Notes: generated by a model from the letters alone, not told the origin. Positions 51,451 to 62,816 are shown, numbered from the stretch's first letter. The stretch is 64,000 nucleotides of DNA from Gracilariopsis chorda (GCA_003194525.1 NBIV01000296.1:32615-96614); one strand, 5' to 3'. A program made the numbers and translations.

Positions 51451-52440
51451 ATGGATCCGCGCCCGCGCAAGCGCCGCCGCGCGCCGCCGCCGCCGCCGCC
51501 GCCGCCTTCCCCGTCGCTGTCCGCGCTCTCGACGCACTCGCTGCGCGTCGAGCTGCACCGGCGCCAGCTCAGCACGGCGGGGCTGCGGCCGCACCTCCAA
51601 GCGCGTCTCTCGGCCGCGCTGCGCTGCGCGGGCGGGCGCGCCGCGCGTCTCTCCGTGCCGCGCACGCTGCCCGCGCGCGCGCCGTTCGCCTCGCTGCACG
51701 CGCGCTCGCGCGCGCGCGCGCCGCACCCGCTGCCGGCGCGCCTGCGCCACCGCTCCGTGTGGCTGTGCTCCGACGCGCACGTCGCGGCGGCGTGGCGCCG
51801 CAGCAAGGCCGGCAAGGCCAATCTGTCGCGCTCGGCGCCGTCGTTCCACGCGGCGGCGCACCCGCACTCGGCCAACTGGCGCGGGCGCGCCATGCGGCAG
51901 CTGCTGGCGCTGCAGCCGGCGGCGGCGGCGGCGGCGGGCGAGGCGGCGCAGTCGCGCGTGGACGTGGAGCACCTGCAGCTGCCGCTGGTGGACGCCTTCT
52001 ACCTGGCCTTTGTGACGCGCCAAATCGTCATCTCCGACGCCGCCGCAGACGCCGCCGCCGCGTGGCGCCTCTTCTGCGCGCGCTGCGCGCGCTTCCCGCT
52101 GCTCTTCGTCGCGTACGCGCGCTACCGCGCCGCGGGCTGGCTGCCCAAGTCGGGGCTCAAGTACGGCGTGCACTGGGTGCTGTACCCCACAAAGCGCTAC
52201 GCACACACCCACGCCCCGTACTGCGTCGTCTTCCACTTCTCCAACCGCCCCAACGACGCCCGCCTGGACTCCTCGTGGATCGCGCTGCAGAACCGCCTCC
52301 GCCTCGTCAACAACGTGGCAAAAACGCTCGTCATTGCTCGCCTTCACGTCGCCGAGCCGCTCGACTTGGCCGCTTCTATTTCGCGCACCTTTGACGCCGT
52401 GCGCCTAACAGAGCTCACCATTGATCGATGGCTCCCGTAA
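51451..52440 (+). CDS. TSEN2: tRNA-splicing endonuclease subunit SEN2 (TSEN2) with SAP motif
   Basis: ATG at 51451 gives 329 residues in one exon. The N-terminus is basic (RPRKRRR, a likely nuclear signal) with a Pro run, then a SAP-type helix pair at about 24-57 (THSLRVELHRRQLSTAGLRPHLQARL), unusual for this subunit. The C-terminal nuclease domain shows SGLKYGVHWVLY (catalytic Tyr 238), HTHAPYCVVF (catalytic His 254) and NNVAKTLVIA (catalytic Lys 291), the Tyr-His-Lys triad used to cut the 5' splice site of tRNA introns, working with SEN34, SEN15 and SEN54. The coding sequence is extremely GC-rich with many Arg/Ala codons, so long shadow frames occur. It ends 43 bp from the convergent flippase gene. 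Confidence 0.85.
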   Translation: MDPRPRKRRRAPPPPPPPPSPSLSALSTHSLRVELHRRQLSTAGLRPHLQARLSAALRCAGGRAARLSVPRTLPARAPFASLHARSRARAPHPLPARLRHRSVWLCSDAHVAAAWRRSKAGKANLSRSAPSFHAAAHPHSANWRGRAMRQLLALQPAAAAAAGEAAQSRVDVEHLQLPLVDAFYLAFVTRQIVISDAAADAAAAWRLFCARCARFPLLFVAYARYRAAGWLPKSGLKYGVHWVLYPTKRYAHTHAPYCVVFHFSNRPNDARLDSSWIALQNRLRLVNNVAKTLVIARLHVAEPLDLAASISRTFDAVRLTELTIDRWLP

Positions 52441-52483
52441 ACCAACAAAAATGAAAAAATTATCTTGTTATTGTTAAAAACAC

Positions 52484-55400
52484 TCACGCCAGTTTGGAGT
52501 ACGAAGCAGGCGCAAACTTCCTCTTCAACCACTTCCCAATCGTCACCGGCAAGCACGAAACAAGCGTCACAGCAATCACCCGCCCGCCAAACCCCCACTT
52601 GAAGATCAGCGACTGGTCAAACGTATCCTGCAACACAAAGATCGCCGCCGCATAGAACAAAAGGCTGCACATCTCAGCCGCCATCATCATCCAGTGCCAC
52701 GTGTGCACCTCGAACGCCACCATCAGAAGCTCCGTCAGGATCAGCGATGTGAACGATATCGCGCTCAAGTGCAGCGTCGTAAAGTACTCATCATCCCACA
52801 ACACGTACACCGAAAACACCATGATCATCGTCCCTTGGTATATCGACTTGAACACCCAGATCAGAAACGTCTTCAGGTTCAACGACCGCCCCTTCTGCAG
52901 GTCCTTGTACAACTCGGGGTATGTGTCAGCGGCATGTTCTGAAACATCTTCGTCCAGAATCAGAGAAAACACGGGAAACATCGTGAACACCGTGGCGTAT
53001 CCCACCAAGATCCACCCAGAGTACACGCTCACAGCGGCGTAGAAAAACAGTGCGCAGTACACCGTCTGGATAATCGAGATAATCAGTCCACGGTGGATCA
53101 CAAACTGCGCCAGCCTTGCCGATCTCCTATACGAATTTCGTCCGTGCCACAACAGCAGTCTTGTCAAATGGCAAAACGAGCTGATGCTGAAGTCAGCTGC
53201 AAGCGACGCTTGCATTCCCTCCTTGCCCGGAATTCCGATACCAGCGTGCGCTTGTTGGATCATTCCCACGTCATTACCCCCATCACCGATCGCCGCCACC
53301 CGCTTCTTCAGCTGCTTCTGCAGCAGCTCCACCACGCTCGCCTTCTGCGTCGGCGAGCACCGACAAGCAACAGCTGCCGGCGCCGCAGCCGCCAGCTCGA
53401 TGAACTCCTCAGGGAACATGTCCAGAAGAATTTGAAGCGATGAGCCATCCACAACCAGTACATCCGATCCCGCCTGCCGTCGAAATCTGGACAGCGCCCG
53501 GCTCGCTTCGTTTCTACTCTTCAATCCAGTCACTCTGAAAATGCCTTGCGACCGTTCCGCAAGTCGCGAAGAGATCGCAATGCAAGTGGCAGTTTCCACC
53601 TTGTCACCCGTCAGCATCCAGATTCGAATGCCTGCATGTCGCAGCTTTTCCAGAGTCTCCCGCACATTCGGTTGCAGCTTATCCTCCACACCCGTCAGAG
53701 CCAAAAGCGTCATGTCTCGTTCCACATCACTCTGCACGGTAGCCATACACTCCTTCCTATTCAGTGACGATGTTCTCGCACTCTGCCACTTGTCTGAGAA
53801 TGCTGTAAACTCCGCGACAGATAGCTCTCGCTTCGCGTAAACAAGCGTTCGTAAACCCTCCCGCGCCAGGTTGCCACACTCCTCATCCAGCCAGTCGTTG
53901 TAGCGCACTTTGCGAGACATAACTGTGTCGGCACCCTTCACATAAAGTGTGATATGCTTTGACTGTCTGTTCTGTACTATAACGCCCATTCGCTTCGCTT
54001 CTGATGTGAAAGGGAACTCAGCCAAAATATCATAACTGAGCTCGAATTCGCCAGGGACCCGAAGCACAACACGATTGATGGATCGTTCTTTCAGAATAAC
54101 CCCCACAGATTCTGCGAATTTCACGAGTGCAACCTCATCGGGGCTTGCTGCTTGTAAGCATCTCTGTCCATTATCTTCAACAGGCGTAACATTGTGAGCA
54201 AGAGCAATAGCAAGTAACGCGTCCTGCACTTGCTTCTGTGCTCGGCGGCTAGAAGTACACTCCCTTGTGCGCATGCCAGAAAGCGAATTAGATACGACAG
54301 CGTCCTCAGTCATTTGCACGCTGCGGTTGTCTGTAGGAACGGATCCCGAAGAGTACACGTCAAGCAATTTTCGATCTTGTTGAAATGCACTCGTCGCGTA
54401 GTGATAAATGTCTTCAAGAGAATCCCTAGCAAATAACATGGTGCCAAGGTGAAGCTTCTTGAACGACATTTCATTCTGCGTGAGAGTGCCGGTCTTATCG
54501 GTGAGGAGGTATTCAATGCGGCCGAGCTCTTCAGGGAGATTGGAATTCCGAACGGTGCACCCAGGCATTCTAGCGCTGTCACTTTCAATAAACGTGGTGT
54601 ACGCAATTTTGGCCATGTCAAGGTTCACGCGCATAGAAATAGGAATGATGGCGGAAAGCAGCAAAAAGTATCGGAAGAAATACAGGATCCATTGCCCGGT
54701 GAACCCGCGTAAACCTGTGAGCAAAGCGGAAAGTGAAAAGAGTAACAAGAAGAGCATCTTGGAAGTTCGGTTCACTTCATGGTCAAGCTTCCCTACCTTG
54801 CTTTGTGGGGAAGAGGTGTTCAGCATAGCACGCGTTTCGTTCCCATTGTATACAACAACACATACGGCCCGTCCAGAGGCAACCACCGTGTTTGCCCATA
54901 GGGTGTTCTCCAAAGTAAGGGGCTCCTTTGCACCAGACGGGTGCACAAAGGTACCAACAAAGTCGTAAATCTCCCTTTTCGGAGCTTCCGCCTCAATGAC
55001 GCAGTCGCTGAACAGGATATCTTCATCGCGGGGAACCGACTGAGTGGCAGCGACTGCGCGACGAAGCTTCCAATCGGTTTCACCATCAAGTTGATCTGTT
55101 CTTATAAACAGCGTATCACTTGGCTCTGGAGCGTCCGTTGGAGAAGAGGTGAGATGTATTGGTTCGGATGGAATGGTCCTAAGCAAAACGCAGTCCGCCG
55201 GAACACGATCATTCGTTTCCAACAGCAGTACATCACCGACACGAATATCCTGACTGGCAATCCGCACGGCGTGGGACTGAGAAGGATCCGAGCCGCGCAG
55301 TAAAAGCGTATACGGAAACTGGTTGAGTTTGTTATCCCTCTGAAACCTCGAGATATCATCAAACGCTTCCTTCGACATGGATATGAGCAACACAAAGATA

Positions 55401-55828
55401 AGCGGCCCGAAATAGGTCCAGAAGAAGCCGACTCTGAGCGCGGGGATGAACTGGGAACAGGCGACTAGTAAGAAAAACAAGTTGTAGAACATGCGAAACT
55501 GCTCGTAAAGTACGAGTGGAATGAAGGACACAAAGTTGTACTTGCGATTACACACGGCATTGTCAGACGGCGTGTCCGGTATGGGCGGAACTTGAGCGGA
55601 TCTTCGCCAGCGGGACGCTCGAAGCGTGCCCTGGTTTATGGAACATGTTCCCAGCGGCACGAGGCGTGGGGCGAGCGTGGGAGGCGGTGATGTAGAGGAA
55701 CTTATACGAAGGTAGCGTTTCGCCCATGCTGGTTTCACGCGGTGTAAGGCTCGGAAAAGTAGGGACGGTGGTTGAGAGGTGGGTCGATTGGAAGACGGAC
55801 TGAACAAGGGTAACTCATCTTGCTGCAT
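52484..55828 (-). CDS. Phospholipid flippase, P4-ATPase of the Neo1/ATP9 subfamily
   Basis: ATG at 55828 gives 1114 residues, close to Neo1 (about 1150) and ATP9A (about 1050). Motifs in order: DGET (248-251) of the actuator domain; PISMR (396-400) in helix 4, where Neo1/ATP9 proteins have PISLR; DKTGTLTQNE (444-453) with the phosphorylated Asp 444; TGDKVETA; and GDGGNDVGM in the hinge. About ten membrane helices are visible: two near 100-155, two near 358-412, and the rest after the GDGGND motif. The wording RTDQLDGETDW and the short N-terminus fit the Neo1/ATP9 class, which needs no CDC50 partner and acts in Golgi and endosomal membranes. It is one exon, convergent with TSEN2 and divergent from VPS33, which also works at endosomes. 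Confidence 0.92.
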   Translation of the reverse strand: MQQDELPLFSPSSNRPTSQPPSLLFRALHRVKPAWAKRYLRISSSTSPPPTLAPRLVPLGTCSINQGTLRASRWRRSAQVPPIPDTPSDNAVCNRKYNFVSFIPLVLYEQFRMFYNLFFLLVACSQFIPALRVGFFWTYFGPLIFVLLISMSKEAFDDISRFQRDNKLNQFPYTLLLRGSDPSQSHAVRIASQDIRVGDVLLLETNDRVPADCVLLRTIPSEPIHLTSSPTDAPEPSDTLFIRTDQLDGETDWKLRRAVAATQSVPRDEDILFSDCVIEAEAPKREIYDFVGTFVHPSGAKEPLTLENTLWANTVVASGRAVCVVVYNGNETRAMLNTSSPQSKVGKLDHEVNRTSKMLFLLLFSLSALLTGLRGFTGQWILYFFRYFLLLSAIIPISMRVNLDMAKIAYTTFIESDSARMPGCTVRNSNLPEELGRIEYLLTDKTGTLTQNEMSFKKLHLGTMLFARDSLEDIYHYATSAFQQDRKLLDVYSSGSVPTDNRSVQMTEDAVVSNSLSGMRTRECTSSRRAQKQVQDALLAIALAHNVTPVEDNGQRCLQAASPDEVALVKFAESVGVILKERSINRVVLRVPGEFELSYDILAEFPFTSEAKRMGVIVQNRQSKHITLYVKGADTVMSRKVRYNDWLDEECGNLAREGLRTLVYAKRELSVAEFTAFSDKWQSARTSSLNRKECMATVQSDVERDMTLLALTGVEDKLQPNVRETLEKLRHAGIRIWMLTGDKVETATCIAISSRLAERSQGIFRVTGLKSRNEASRALSRFRRQAGSDVLVVDGSSLQILLDMFPEEFIELAAAAPAAVACRCSPTQKASVVELLQKQLKKRVAAIGDGGNDVGMIQQAHAGIGIPGKEGMQASLAADFSISSFCHLTRLLLWHGRNSYRRSARLAQFVIHRGLIISIIQTVYCALFFYAAVSVYSGWILVGYATVFTMFPVFSLILDEDVSEHAADTYPELYKDLQKGRSLNLKTFLIWVFKSIYQGTMIMVFSVYVLWDDEYFTTLHLSAISFTSLILTELLMVAFEVHTWHWMMMAAEMCSLLFYAAAIFVLQDTFDQSLIFKWGFGGRVIAVTLVSCLPVTIGKWLKRKFAPASYSKLA

Positions 55829-56359
55829 GGGACCCGCGTTGTGGTATTTTCGCGCACAGACGCGAGACGAAGCGGCACTTAGGTTCGTTTCGGGCAGGGG
55901 GAATGGCGACGCTGCATCGCGGAGAAGGGCGTGGGAGAAGGTGGCACCTTAAATTGGAGCGGAATTGAAGACTTTTTTGATTCACTGCGTGGCACATAAT
56001 ACTCCCAACGCACCGACAGCCGCGCTGTCGAGCACCGCCACCCGCGTGACCAACGCGACAGTCGTCGCGCCCTTCGCTCCGCACGCAGCTCCGCGCGCCG
56101 GCTGTATGGTGTCATGTACGCACCCCTCTTAGCTTTGCCACTTGCACCTCAGCAACCTTTCGCCCTACATACAAGGTTCTTCGTCGCCAAAACGGTGCGC
56201 CCCGATAATCCGTCAGCCCCACCAAACTAAACTTGCACAACATACTTCCGCCTGGGCCCACATCAAAATGACAGCGATTTTTGTCTTGACACTCCAAACC
56301 CGTCTTCAATCCATCTTAACATCATCATCGTCATCATCAACACGCCCCACAAACGAATC
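55829..56359. promoter_or_regulatory. Bidirectional promoter region between flippase and VPS33
   Basis: This 531-bp interval separates two divergent ATG codons, so both promoters lie here. A short CATCAT-type run precedes the VPS33 start (about 56323-56340). No TATA box is obvious. Confidence 0.6.
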
Positions 56360-58629
56360 ATGCTTCCCGAAATCACGCAGCGAACCTTAGAATCGGAAGC
56401 TCGTCGTGCCCTTGCTTCTGCGATAGCGTCGCTGCCAGGTCCCAAATCCCTGCTTGTAGACTCTTCGTTGTACGACTCCAGACTGTCTCTGGCGCGTCCA
56501 CTGGAGCTCTTCACGGATGCCACTTTTCTTCGTGAACATGGCATTCGATCTGTGGCTCCTATTGAGCTCGTTTCGAACCTAATATCTCACCCCGCTGTTT
56601 CGCACCCTTCCATCGTCGTCCTCATCCGCGGAGTCAATGCCGGTGCAGCTCGACACATCGTGCAACTCATCCACGATGCTAAAAAAGCTGCACAAGCCGC
56701 ATCTTCGTCAACCTCTGCGTTAACTCCGTCCTCAAATCCACAGAACCCGCAACAGCAACCACCACCCCAAAAGGAATTTCTCATCCTCACAACGCCGCGA
56801 GCTTCCAGGATTGTGGAAAAGGTGTTCAAACAATCCAAGCTTTCTCACATCCCCGTATCCATCTTGCCATTAGGTTTCCTTCCGTTCGACGCAGACCTCG
56901 TCACTTTGGATTGGCCCCAAGCGTTTCGCCAGATCGTTCTGGATGGTGATAACTCTTCCATTCTCGCCACCGCTTCCGCGCTCTCTTCAATGGCAACCGC
57001 CTTGAACTTGGATTTCGCCACGATTCGTTCGGCCGGGGCTGCCGCCGTTGCCGTCGCTGAAGAGCTCCTTGAAACTCATGGTCAGCTGTACAACATTCGT
57101 TCTAACAGTTCAGATTCTCTACCCTCCTCGATGCAATCTTCCCCTGCCGCTTCATCGCGTCACGCCCCAGCCTCTGCCTTTGTGCCTCGCAATTTGTTCT
57201 TGTCAGAGCCCAATGTATCTGCCGATGTCTCCCCATCCGATCAAGACGGCTCCGAAACTCACATGCCAACCCTTGGAGAAGTTGTTGGCAAATCTTCCAA
57301 ACGCAGAGCAGTCAGCCTCATACTCATTGACCGCGGTTGTGACCTCGTCAGTCCTCTTCTTTCGCAGGGTACCTATGAAGGCTTGCTGGATGAAGCCATA
57401 GGTCTTCACAACAATATCATCGATTTGCCAATCTCCTCAATCGTCTCTCAGGATGCCTTGGAACTTCTCAGGTCCAAACAACAAACACCAGCTACTACGG
57501 TCACTGCACGCAAGCGTCTCCGAGCCGATGTGGATCCTATCTTCGGTCAGCTTCGCGATCTTACCTTTTCCGCCGCCTTCAGTCAGATCGGTACCTTTGC
57601 CCACTCCCTGAAGGAGTACTATGATTCTCGCCCAAATCGAGACACCTCTGAGTTTGGCAAGTTGCAAAACTGGATGCAAGGTCTTTCTGAGGCCACTTCA
57701 GACCATTCTTTGGTTGCTATCCACACAGCTTTGGGGTATGAAGTAACCGCACGTACTTTCAACTCGTATGAGTTTCGCCAGCGCTTTGAAATGGAACGGG
57801 AAATGATCGGGGATGGTACTACTACGCCACGACGTAATTTTGTAGGTGATGCTATTGCCAAGGGTGAGAGTCTGACACATGTACTTCGTCTATGCTGTCT
57901 ATGGAGTGTCACAACCTCGGGCATTGATAATGATGACTTTGACTTTGTTCGCAAGGAGATTCTTGCCGTTTTCGGACTCGGTGTGATGCCTCTGCTGGCC
58001 AACTTAGAAAGAGCGGGCATCCTCGTGCGATCGCTACGAGAACCACCTCGAAGCAATCTTGGTTGGATTTTCCCCAACTTCGGCGGCGGTCATACAGAGC
58101 GTTATGCTCCAAGCGAAACGGGCTCCAGTGCGAGTAGTGTCCGTAGTTTTTCAACTACCGCCAGTGACGAGTCCCGGCGTTCGCGCTCGCGCACAGCTGA
58201 ATACTCTTGGCAATTTGCTCGTCGGGCGTTGCAACTAGTTATGGACTTGGATCAAGACCGACCGGCTATGCCTGGCACAAAGGCGGCAGTTGCTACACCA
58301 TATTCGGGATACACCCCCTAAGCGCACGCCTTGTGGAAGCGGGATTATCTGAAGAAGGCTGGAATTCTCTTCCAAACATTCTTGCTCATATGTCCCTACT
58401 ACCACCGGGACATGCTACCGTGGAGCATCGACGAGAAGATATTCGCAGAGACGAAGATGGATTTGATGCGGTAATCGTTTTCGTGGGGGGTGTTGCCAGA
58501 GCAGAAGCTACGGCTGTGCGAATGGCGGCTAGAGCGTGTGGGATGAAAGCTCTTATTGCTACCACCGCTGTCATGGGACCTGATGAGTTTGTTCTTTCTC
58601 TGGACGACGCCCTCGTTGCGTCTGGATGA
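56360..58629 (+). pseudogene. VPS33: VPS33 (Sec1/Munc18 family) with a one-base frame break
   Basis: ATG at 56360 opens a 653-codon frame ending at TAA 58319-58321. It has the Sec1/Munc18 fold signals of VPS33: LLVDSSLYDSRLSL near the start, and SLILIDRGCDLVSPLLSQGTYEGLLDE at 319-345, the DR.vD.vTPLLTQ.TYEG signature. A Ser-rich insert lies at 245-300. The expected C-terminus (PLSARLVEAG, then VFVGGVARAEATAVRM and ATTAVMG, the usual FiGGvT.aEiaAlR and TT.i.nG) is in the next frame up to 58629. One missing C in the CCCCC run at 58314-58318 would account for it. It is either a sequence or assembly error or a real truncation. VPS33 clasps SNAREs within HOPS and CORVET tethers at late endosomes and vacuoles. 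Confidence 0.85.
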
Positions 58630-58958
58630 AGAAGCAGATTCCAATCCATCACAAACAAATAGCATGGGTATAATCCTCCGGCTGAATCCGCTTTCAGATC
58701 AATAGTCTAGTAGGAGGAACAGACTTTCTTACCTCGTCATTTAAATAACGTGAGAGATACTCTCAATGTAGGCAACGCGACGTATCGTTTATGACTCGTC
58801 AACTGGTACTAACTGAAAACCGCAAGAGTATGAAAACATACGGCTCCACCGGCGCTTTGGTGGCGGGCAGTCTATGACTAAATTGTCGTAGGGGGTACGC
58901 ACCGACGATAACTGGCAACACATTTGTGGAGGTCGTAGCTAATTATGCATATTCCACA
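58630..58958. other. Short region between the convergent 3' ends of VPS33 and the two-exon gene
   Basis: The stretch has no gene and no repeat. It should hold both polyadenylation sites. Confidence 0.45.
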
Positions 58959-60488
58959 TCACTGGCGCTTCCTTTCCGCTTCTGCTAACACTTCAAGTGC
59001 GTTGCTTATGCTAAGCATGTTCTCCAACCGCACCTTATGTCCTTCGCTCCGTTTTCGAATTTCTTCGTGCGACAAACTGCAGCATCCACGGCTGACTTTC
59101 ATCACGACGTAACTGACTTCTGTCAACGGAAAATACCTGCAGTGTTGACCTCGACGTCTCGAGAGTCCTTCCTCCGCTCTCTTCATCATCAGAGGTAGGG
59201 AGTCATCGACCGCGTTGGTCATAGTGTAAAGCTTGGCTGGCACCTTGTGACTAAGAAAGAAATAATATCCGTACTGGCAGCAGAAGTTATTGTGAGGTTA
59301 GAGGAGGGAGAAATGTACTGTGCGGTGCATGAATCGGTGCAAACTTACTCGCAAATAGTTTTCCTTTTTCGTCCTAACGCTCTCATCATTCTCACCGTCC
59401 TCGTTGTCATCATCGCTTGGCGCATTCGCCAAACAAAACTCGACGTCTGCTGAAAGAACGTGGTCTGGTCTGGAGTAGCTTTTTAGACCATGTTTTCCGA
59501 TTGAACTGCCCACAGCAAATGCCTTCGTGAGGAGAGCGATATAAGGAATCGATCCTGCAGTGTCGGACATGAAACTTCCAACATGGTCAACACCCATCAC
59601 GGCTCGGGCTTGCATGTCACTTATCTTATCGATTTCCATCACAGTGAATTTCACTGGAATCTTTTTAAGGCATAATCGATCATCCGCCTCCTGGTTGTTC
59701 TTGTGCTCCCTAAGAACTTCCTTGCTACAAGCGTACGCTCTCTTGGATGCTGGCACGTTGACAAAAGTATCAGCTAGCGTTCCAGTGTTGTGGGCGTCAG
59801 CAACAGGATCGTAATGAATGAAAACAGAATCGTTATTAGCGCCAAAAGTTGTTGGCACTTTGAGTTGCTCTGCATTTTCGAGATGTTTCGCTGTAGAACT
59901 GGGATCCTTCTCACGAATAAGTTCCGCCTTTCCCTCGTCATCCACGTTCTTCTCAGATAATTCCAACTCGTCTTGCGTAGTTTCCTCTTCGGCAATGGTG
60001 GCGTTAGGCAGACTGGAATTTGTCGCGCACTTCACGCTGTATAGGAGTAACTCATTGTCCGATTTGTGTTTGCTGAGCCCAGTTACCGCGTCATGGGAAG
60101 CAACACTCATGCCTACGAAAGAAATGACAAATTCATCAGTATTGCGAACTACATTCTTGGCATCAGGGCGCACTTTGTCCATTTCACATAAAGACATGCC
60201 AGACTTCGCAGGTGAGTAGAGTATCGAAGATGATCTGCATAATTTGTTGGCTTCAACTTCTACTCTCTTGTGAGCAACTATTGGAAGTCTTTGCAGACCT
60301 CTGCCAAGAAAGCGATGCTGTCGCAAGCCTGAATTAACATTTCCGCGCAGCGAATCTCGTCGAACAACGGCGCTAACTGTTTCTTTCTTCGAGTTTTTCG
60401 ACTTTCTCGCGGGCAAACATACAAATATTTTACTTTCCCTTGTGGAGCATGAGTTGGTTACTTCAGACCTCTTGGGGGACGTCTCCAT
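58959..60488 (-). CDS. Unrecognised protein, two exons with a GT-AG intron
   Basis: Exon 1 runs from ATG 60488 to 59349 (380 codons). Intron 59348-59244 has donor GTAAGT and a TTTCTTTCTTAG tract seven bases before the CACAAG end used here. Exon 2 runs from 59243 to 58959 (94 codons plus stop). The join in this frame is ENYLR to VPAKLYT, 474 residues in all. Taking the earlier TTAG would shift the frame. The N-terminus is basic and Ser-rich; the middle is acidic; the last 200 residues look folded, with IPYIALLTKAFAVGSSIGK, SYSRPDHVLSADVEF, an acidic loop and NAVDDSLPLMM. I do not recognise the family; a lipid- or membrane-related domain is only a guess. It is the only gene here with a clear intron. 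Confidence 0.6.
59244..59348 (-). other. Spliceosomal intron, 105 bp
   Basis: On the minus strand it begins GTAAGT and ends in CACAAG, with a TTTCTTTCTTAG tract just before. The frame is preserved only with the CACAAG end. Reading through the intron hits a stop after 16 codons. Confidence 0.6.
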
Positions 60489-61002
60489 CTCAAGGTGAGA
60501 TGGCCGACCTACAGAGGACAGCTTGTATGCGAAGCTGCCTTCACGTTGGGCGAAAATACAAAGTCAAGAGTTTCCTTCCGCCGAGGTTTTATAAGGGGAC
60601 GGAGAATACCATGTTGAATGTGATGTGTGGTTCGCAATAGCGTGCCCTACCATATCCGAATCCAGGCATATTCGCCAGGTTCCAGTGTCTGTGTGATGCA
60701 ATGGGGCTGCCACAGGGATCGTGTATGTGTTGCACAACGACGTTCAAGTACGCCCCATCCCTTAGCAACGAACAGGAGGGAGTTCTGATTTTGTCGAGTT
60801 CAAAGAACACTCCATGGGCCCATTGCTGACGCATGGAACCAAACCGTACGTTTTCAAAAGTTTCTCCCATACAGCAGGGCTGGGGCCCTGGCAGAAAGAG
60901 GCGTTCAAGAGAGAGAGAGAGGGGTGGTGAGACAGACGGCGATGTTCTCACATGATCTGAATGCGCAACGCGATTCGTTTCTCGAAATGCACGGTTTAGG
61001 CT
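60489..61002. other. No gene recognised
   Basis: The region should include the promoter of the two-exon gene. A weak minus-strand frame (60589-61005) has no domain. Confidence 0.35.
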
Positions 61003-62816
61003 CACCCATCACCAAGGTACGAAGCGAAAGCAGAATCGAGAATGTCCCAGATCAGTACACAATTCTATGTGTAAAGGATTGACCAAAGCACACCATTTTG
61101 GCCACTCGTGCGGTTGCGGGACTCCATCATCATTGCCCTTGACACCAATGTTAGTTCGAAGAATAGGGTTCTCGACAAGGGACTAGCTAGTAGTTCGTAC
61201 ATCGTACGCTCGTTGCCGGACTCCATCCTTATCGCCCTTGATACTGATGTCATTTTGAAGCCTAGGGTTCTCGATAAGAGACTAGTATTTCGTACACTAT
61301 GGCCGAATTGGGGGTAACAGCGACTATTTGTCTCTCATAGACACTAGCATCTTTCCGGCTTTCGGATGACCACTTGAAATGCTACCACCATACAGATATT
61401 CTTCCAATCGTCCCCTTCTAGCCATCCACGCGAACATCTTGAGGAAAACGGTGAAGAGAGAAAAGACGGCCGAAGAAATGCCCAGCGGAGGACGTGGTTG
61501 TGGAATGACGTACACGGGCCGCCTGCAGAGGAACGATGATCATCTTCATGAATATACTATAAACAATCGCTGGTCCGACTCGCCTCTTGAAACGGGATTG
61601 TATCACGGGTACCAACGGTATCCCTTGGTATGTGCCAAGTGGGTCTTTAGAATCAATTGTAACTGAAGGTGCACACATTCCGTTTGCTCATTGTAAGACT
61701 CCAGGTGGAGTAACCGTGGTGGCAGCGCCTTCAATCGCTAACCGTGCGCAAATTCTAGCCTGGAGCTGGCATTTTTGAAACCCTGCTGTGCAATCTAATA
61801 TCGCTGGACACGCGACTACAATTCACTAGCAATGTCCACTTCTACTTCTCAAGCATTCTTTTGCGGGGGCCATTCGCTGGTTTTGTTCTTCAAGTTTGTG
61901 CTTTCGCCGCTATGGCGGGTGCGACTCTGTCATTCGTACCGAGTGCCATGTCTGGTTCTGAGAATGGTTGCAGAGGTACGGCGAGTTCGATGGGAATGGT
62001 CGTTTTATACAATTTGGTGCGATGTGCTGCAGTTGCACTGGGTTGAATCATTGTGGTCTCAATTGTCACACGATGTGGGAGAGGTTTGGAGATTGCGATT
62101 GTCAGTCGATTTCTCAGCGACAAATTGGGGCTTGAGCTGTTTCTGTGATCGATGGTGTGCACAGCGTATGATGGAACTGGCGTTGAAATGCACTTTGGCA
62201 GCCCGAAACGGCATATTTGTTAGCGACGCCGGCTGAAGAGTAGATGAGTGTGCACTACGAAATGGTGATGTGGCCGATTGTGATTTATAGTCGCAACGAA
62301 ATGGTTGTGCTCAAAAACATTCGAATGACTCTCTCTGAGAGGGCTGCACTCATCCGGGAGAAGCACGGCTCTCACTCATTCAAATGACCCACGCAGAACG
62401 ACATGCACCCGTTGCGGAGTAGTGCAAGCGTTCCGTGGAATGCGCAGAAAGTGTCAGCGCAAGTAGAAGGTTGTGTGAGGTGCAAGATTGCGCGGATGAC
62501 GACGATTACGTGAAGCGAATGGTTGATAGCGCTGGAGCGTTTTATGTTGAGTACAAGCTCAATGCATGGCGCTGTCGCCGTGAACGTAACTGTAATCTAG
62601 TAAAGTGCAATACGCGGTGCAAGATGCCGCCGGTGTCCGAGAGATGTTGATTCAACGGTACTAATGACAGTAGTACAAGCAAGAAGTCACGTACGATAAT
62701 GCTTTGAACAGCAAAGAAGTGTGCTCTGTCACCAACTGTGGTTGAGGTGCAAGTGGCCGGACTGCGACGCACGCAACTAAACGCATCGTCGAGGCATGGC
62801 TGCCGTCAGCTCCTCG
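61003..62816 (-). repeat. Segmental duplication, right copy, inverted downstream block
   Basis: On the minus strand this follows the right NLR copy and matches 21497-22353, 24081-24906 and 27630-27778 in order. It lacks the 1.7-kb segment (junction about 61964) and the hAT element (empty site CCCTTGAC at 61136-61143). Where compared by eye the identity is very high near the gene and lower toward 61003. It holds no convincing gene; frames such as 61515-61324 (minus) are shared with the other copy. Confidence 0.85.

Noticed and set aside
51358-52347. 329-codon frame on the minus strand opposite TSEN2
   Set aside because: It is very Arg/Ala-rich with no domain; a shadow of an extremely GC-rich coding sequence with clear TSEN2 motifs on the other strand.
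60589-61005. 139-codon frame on the minus strand
   Set aside because: No domain, no relative, and it lies in the likely promoter region of the two-exon gene.
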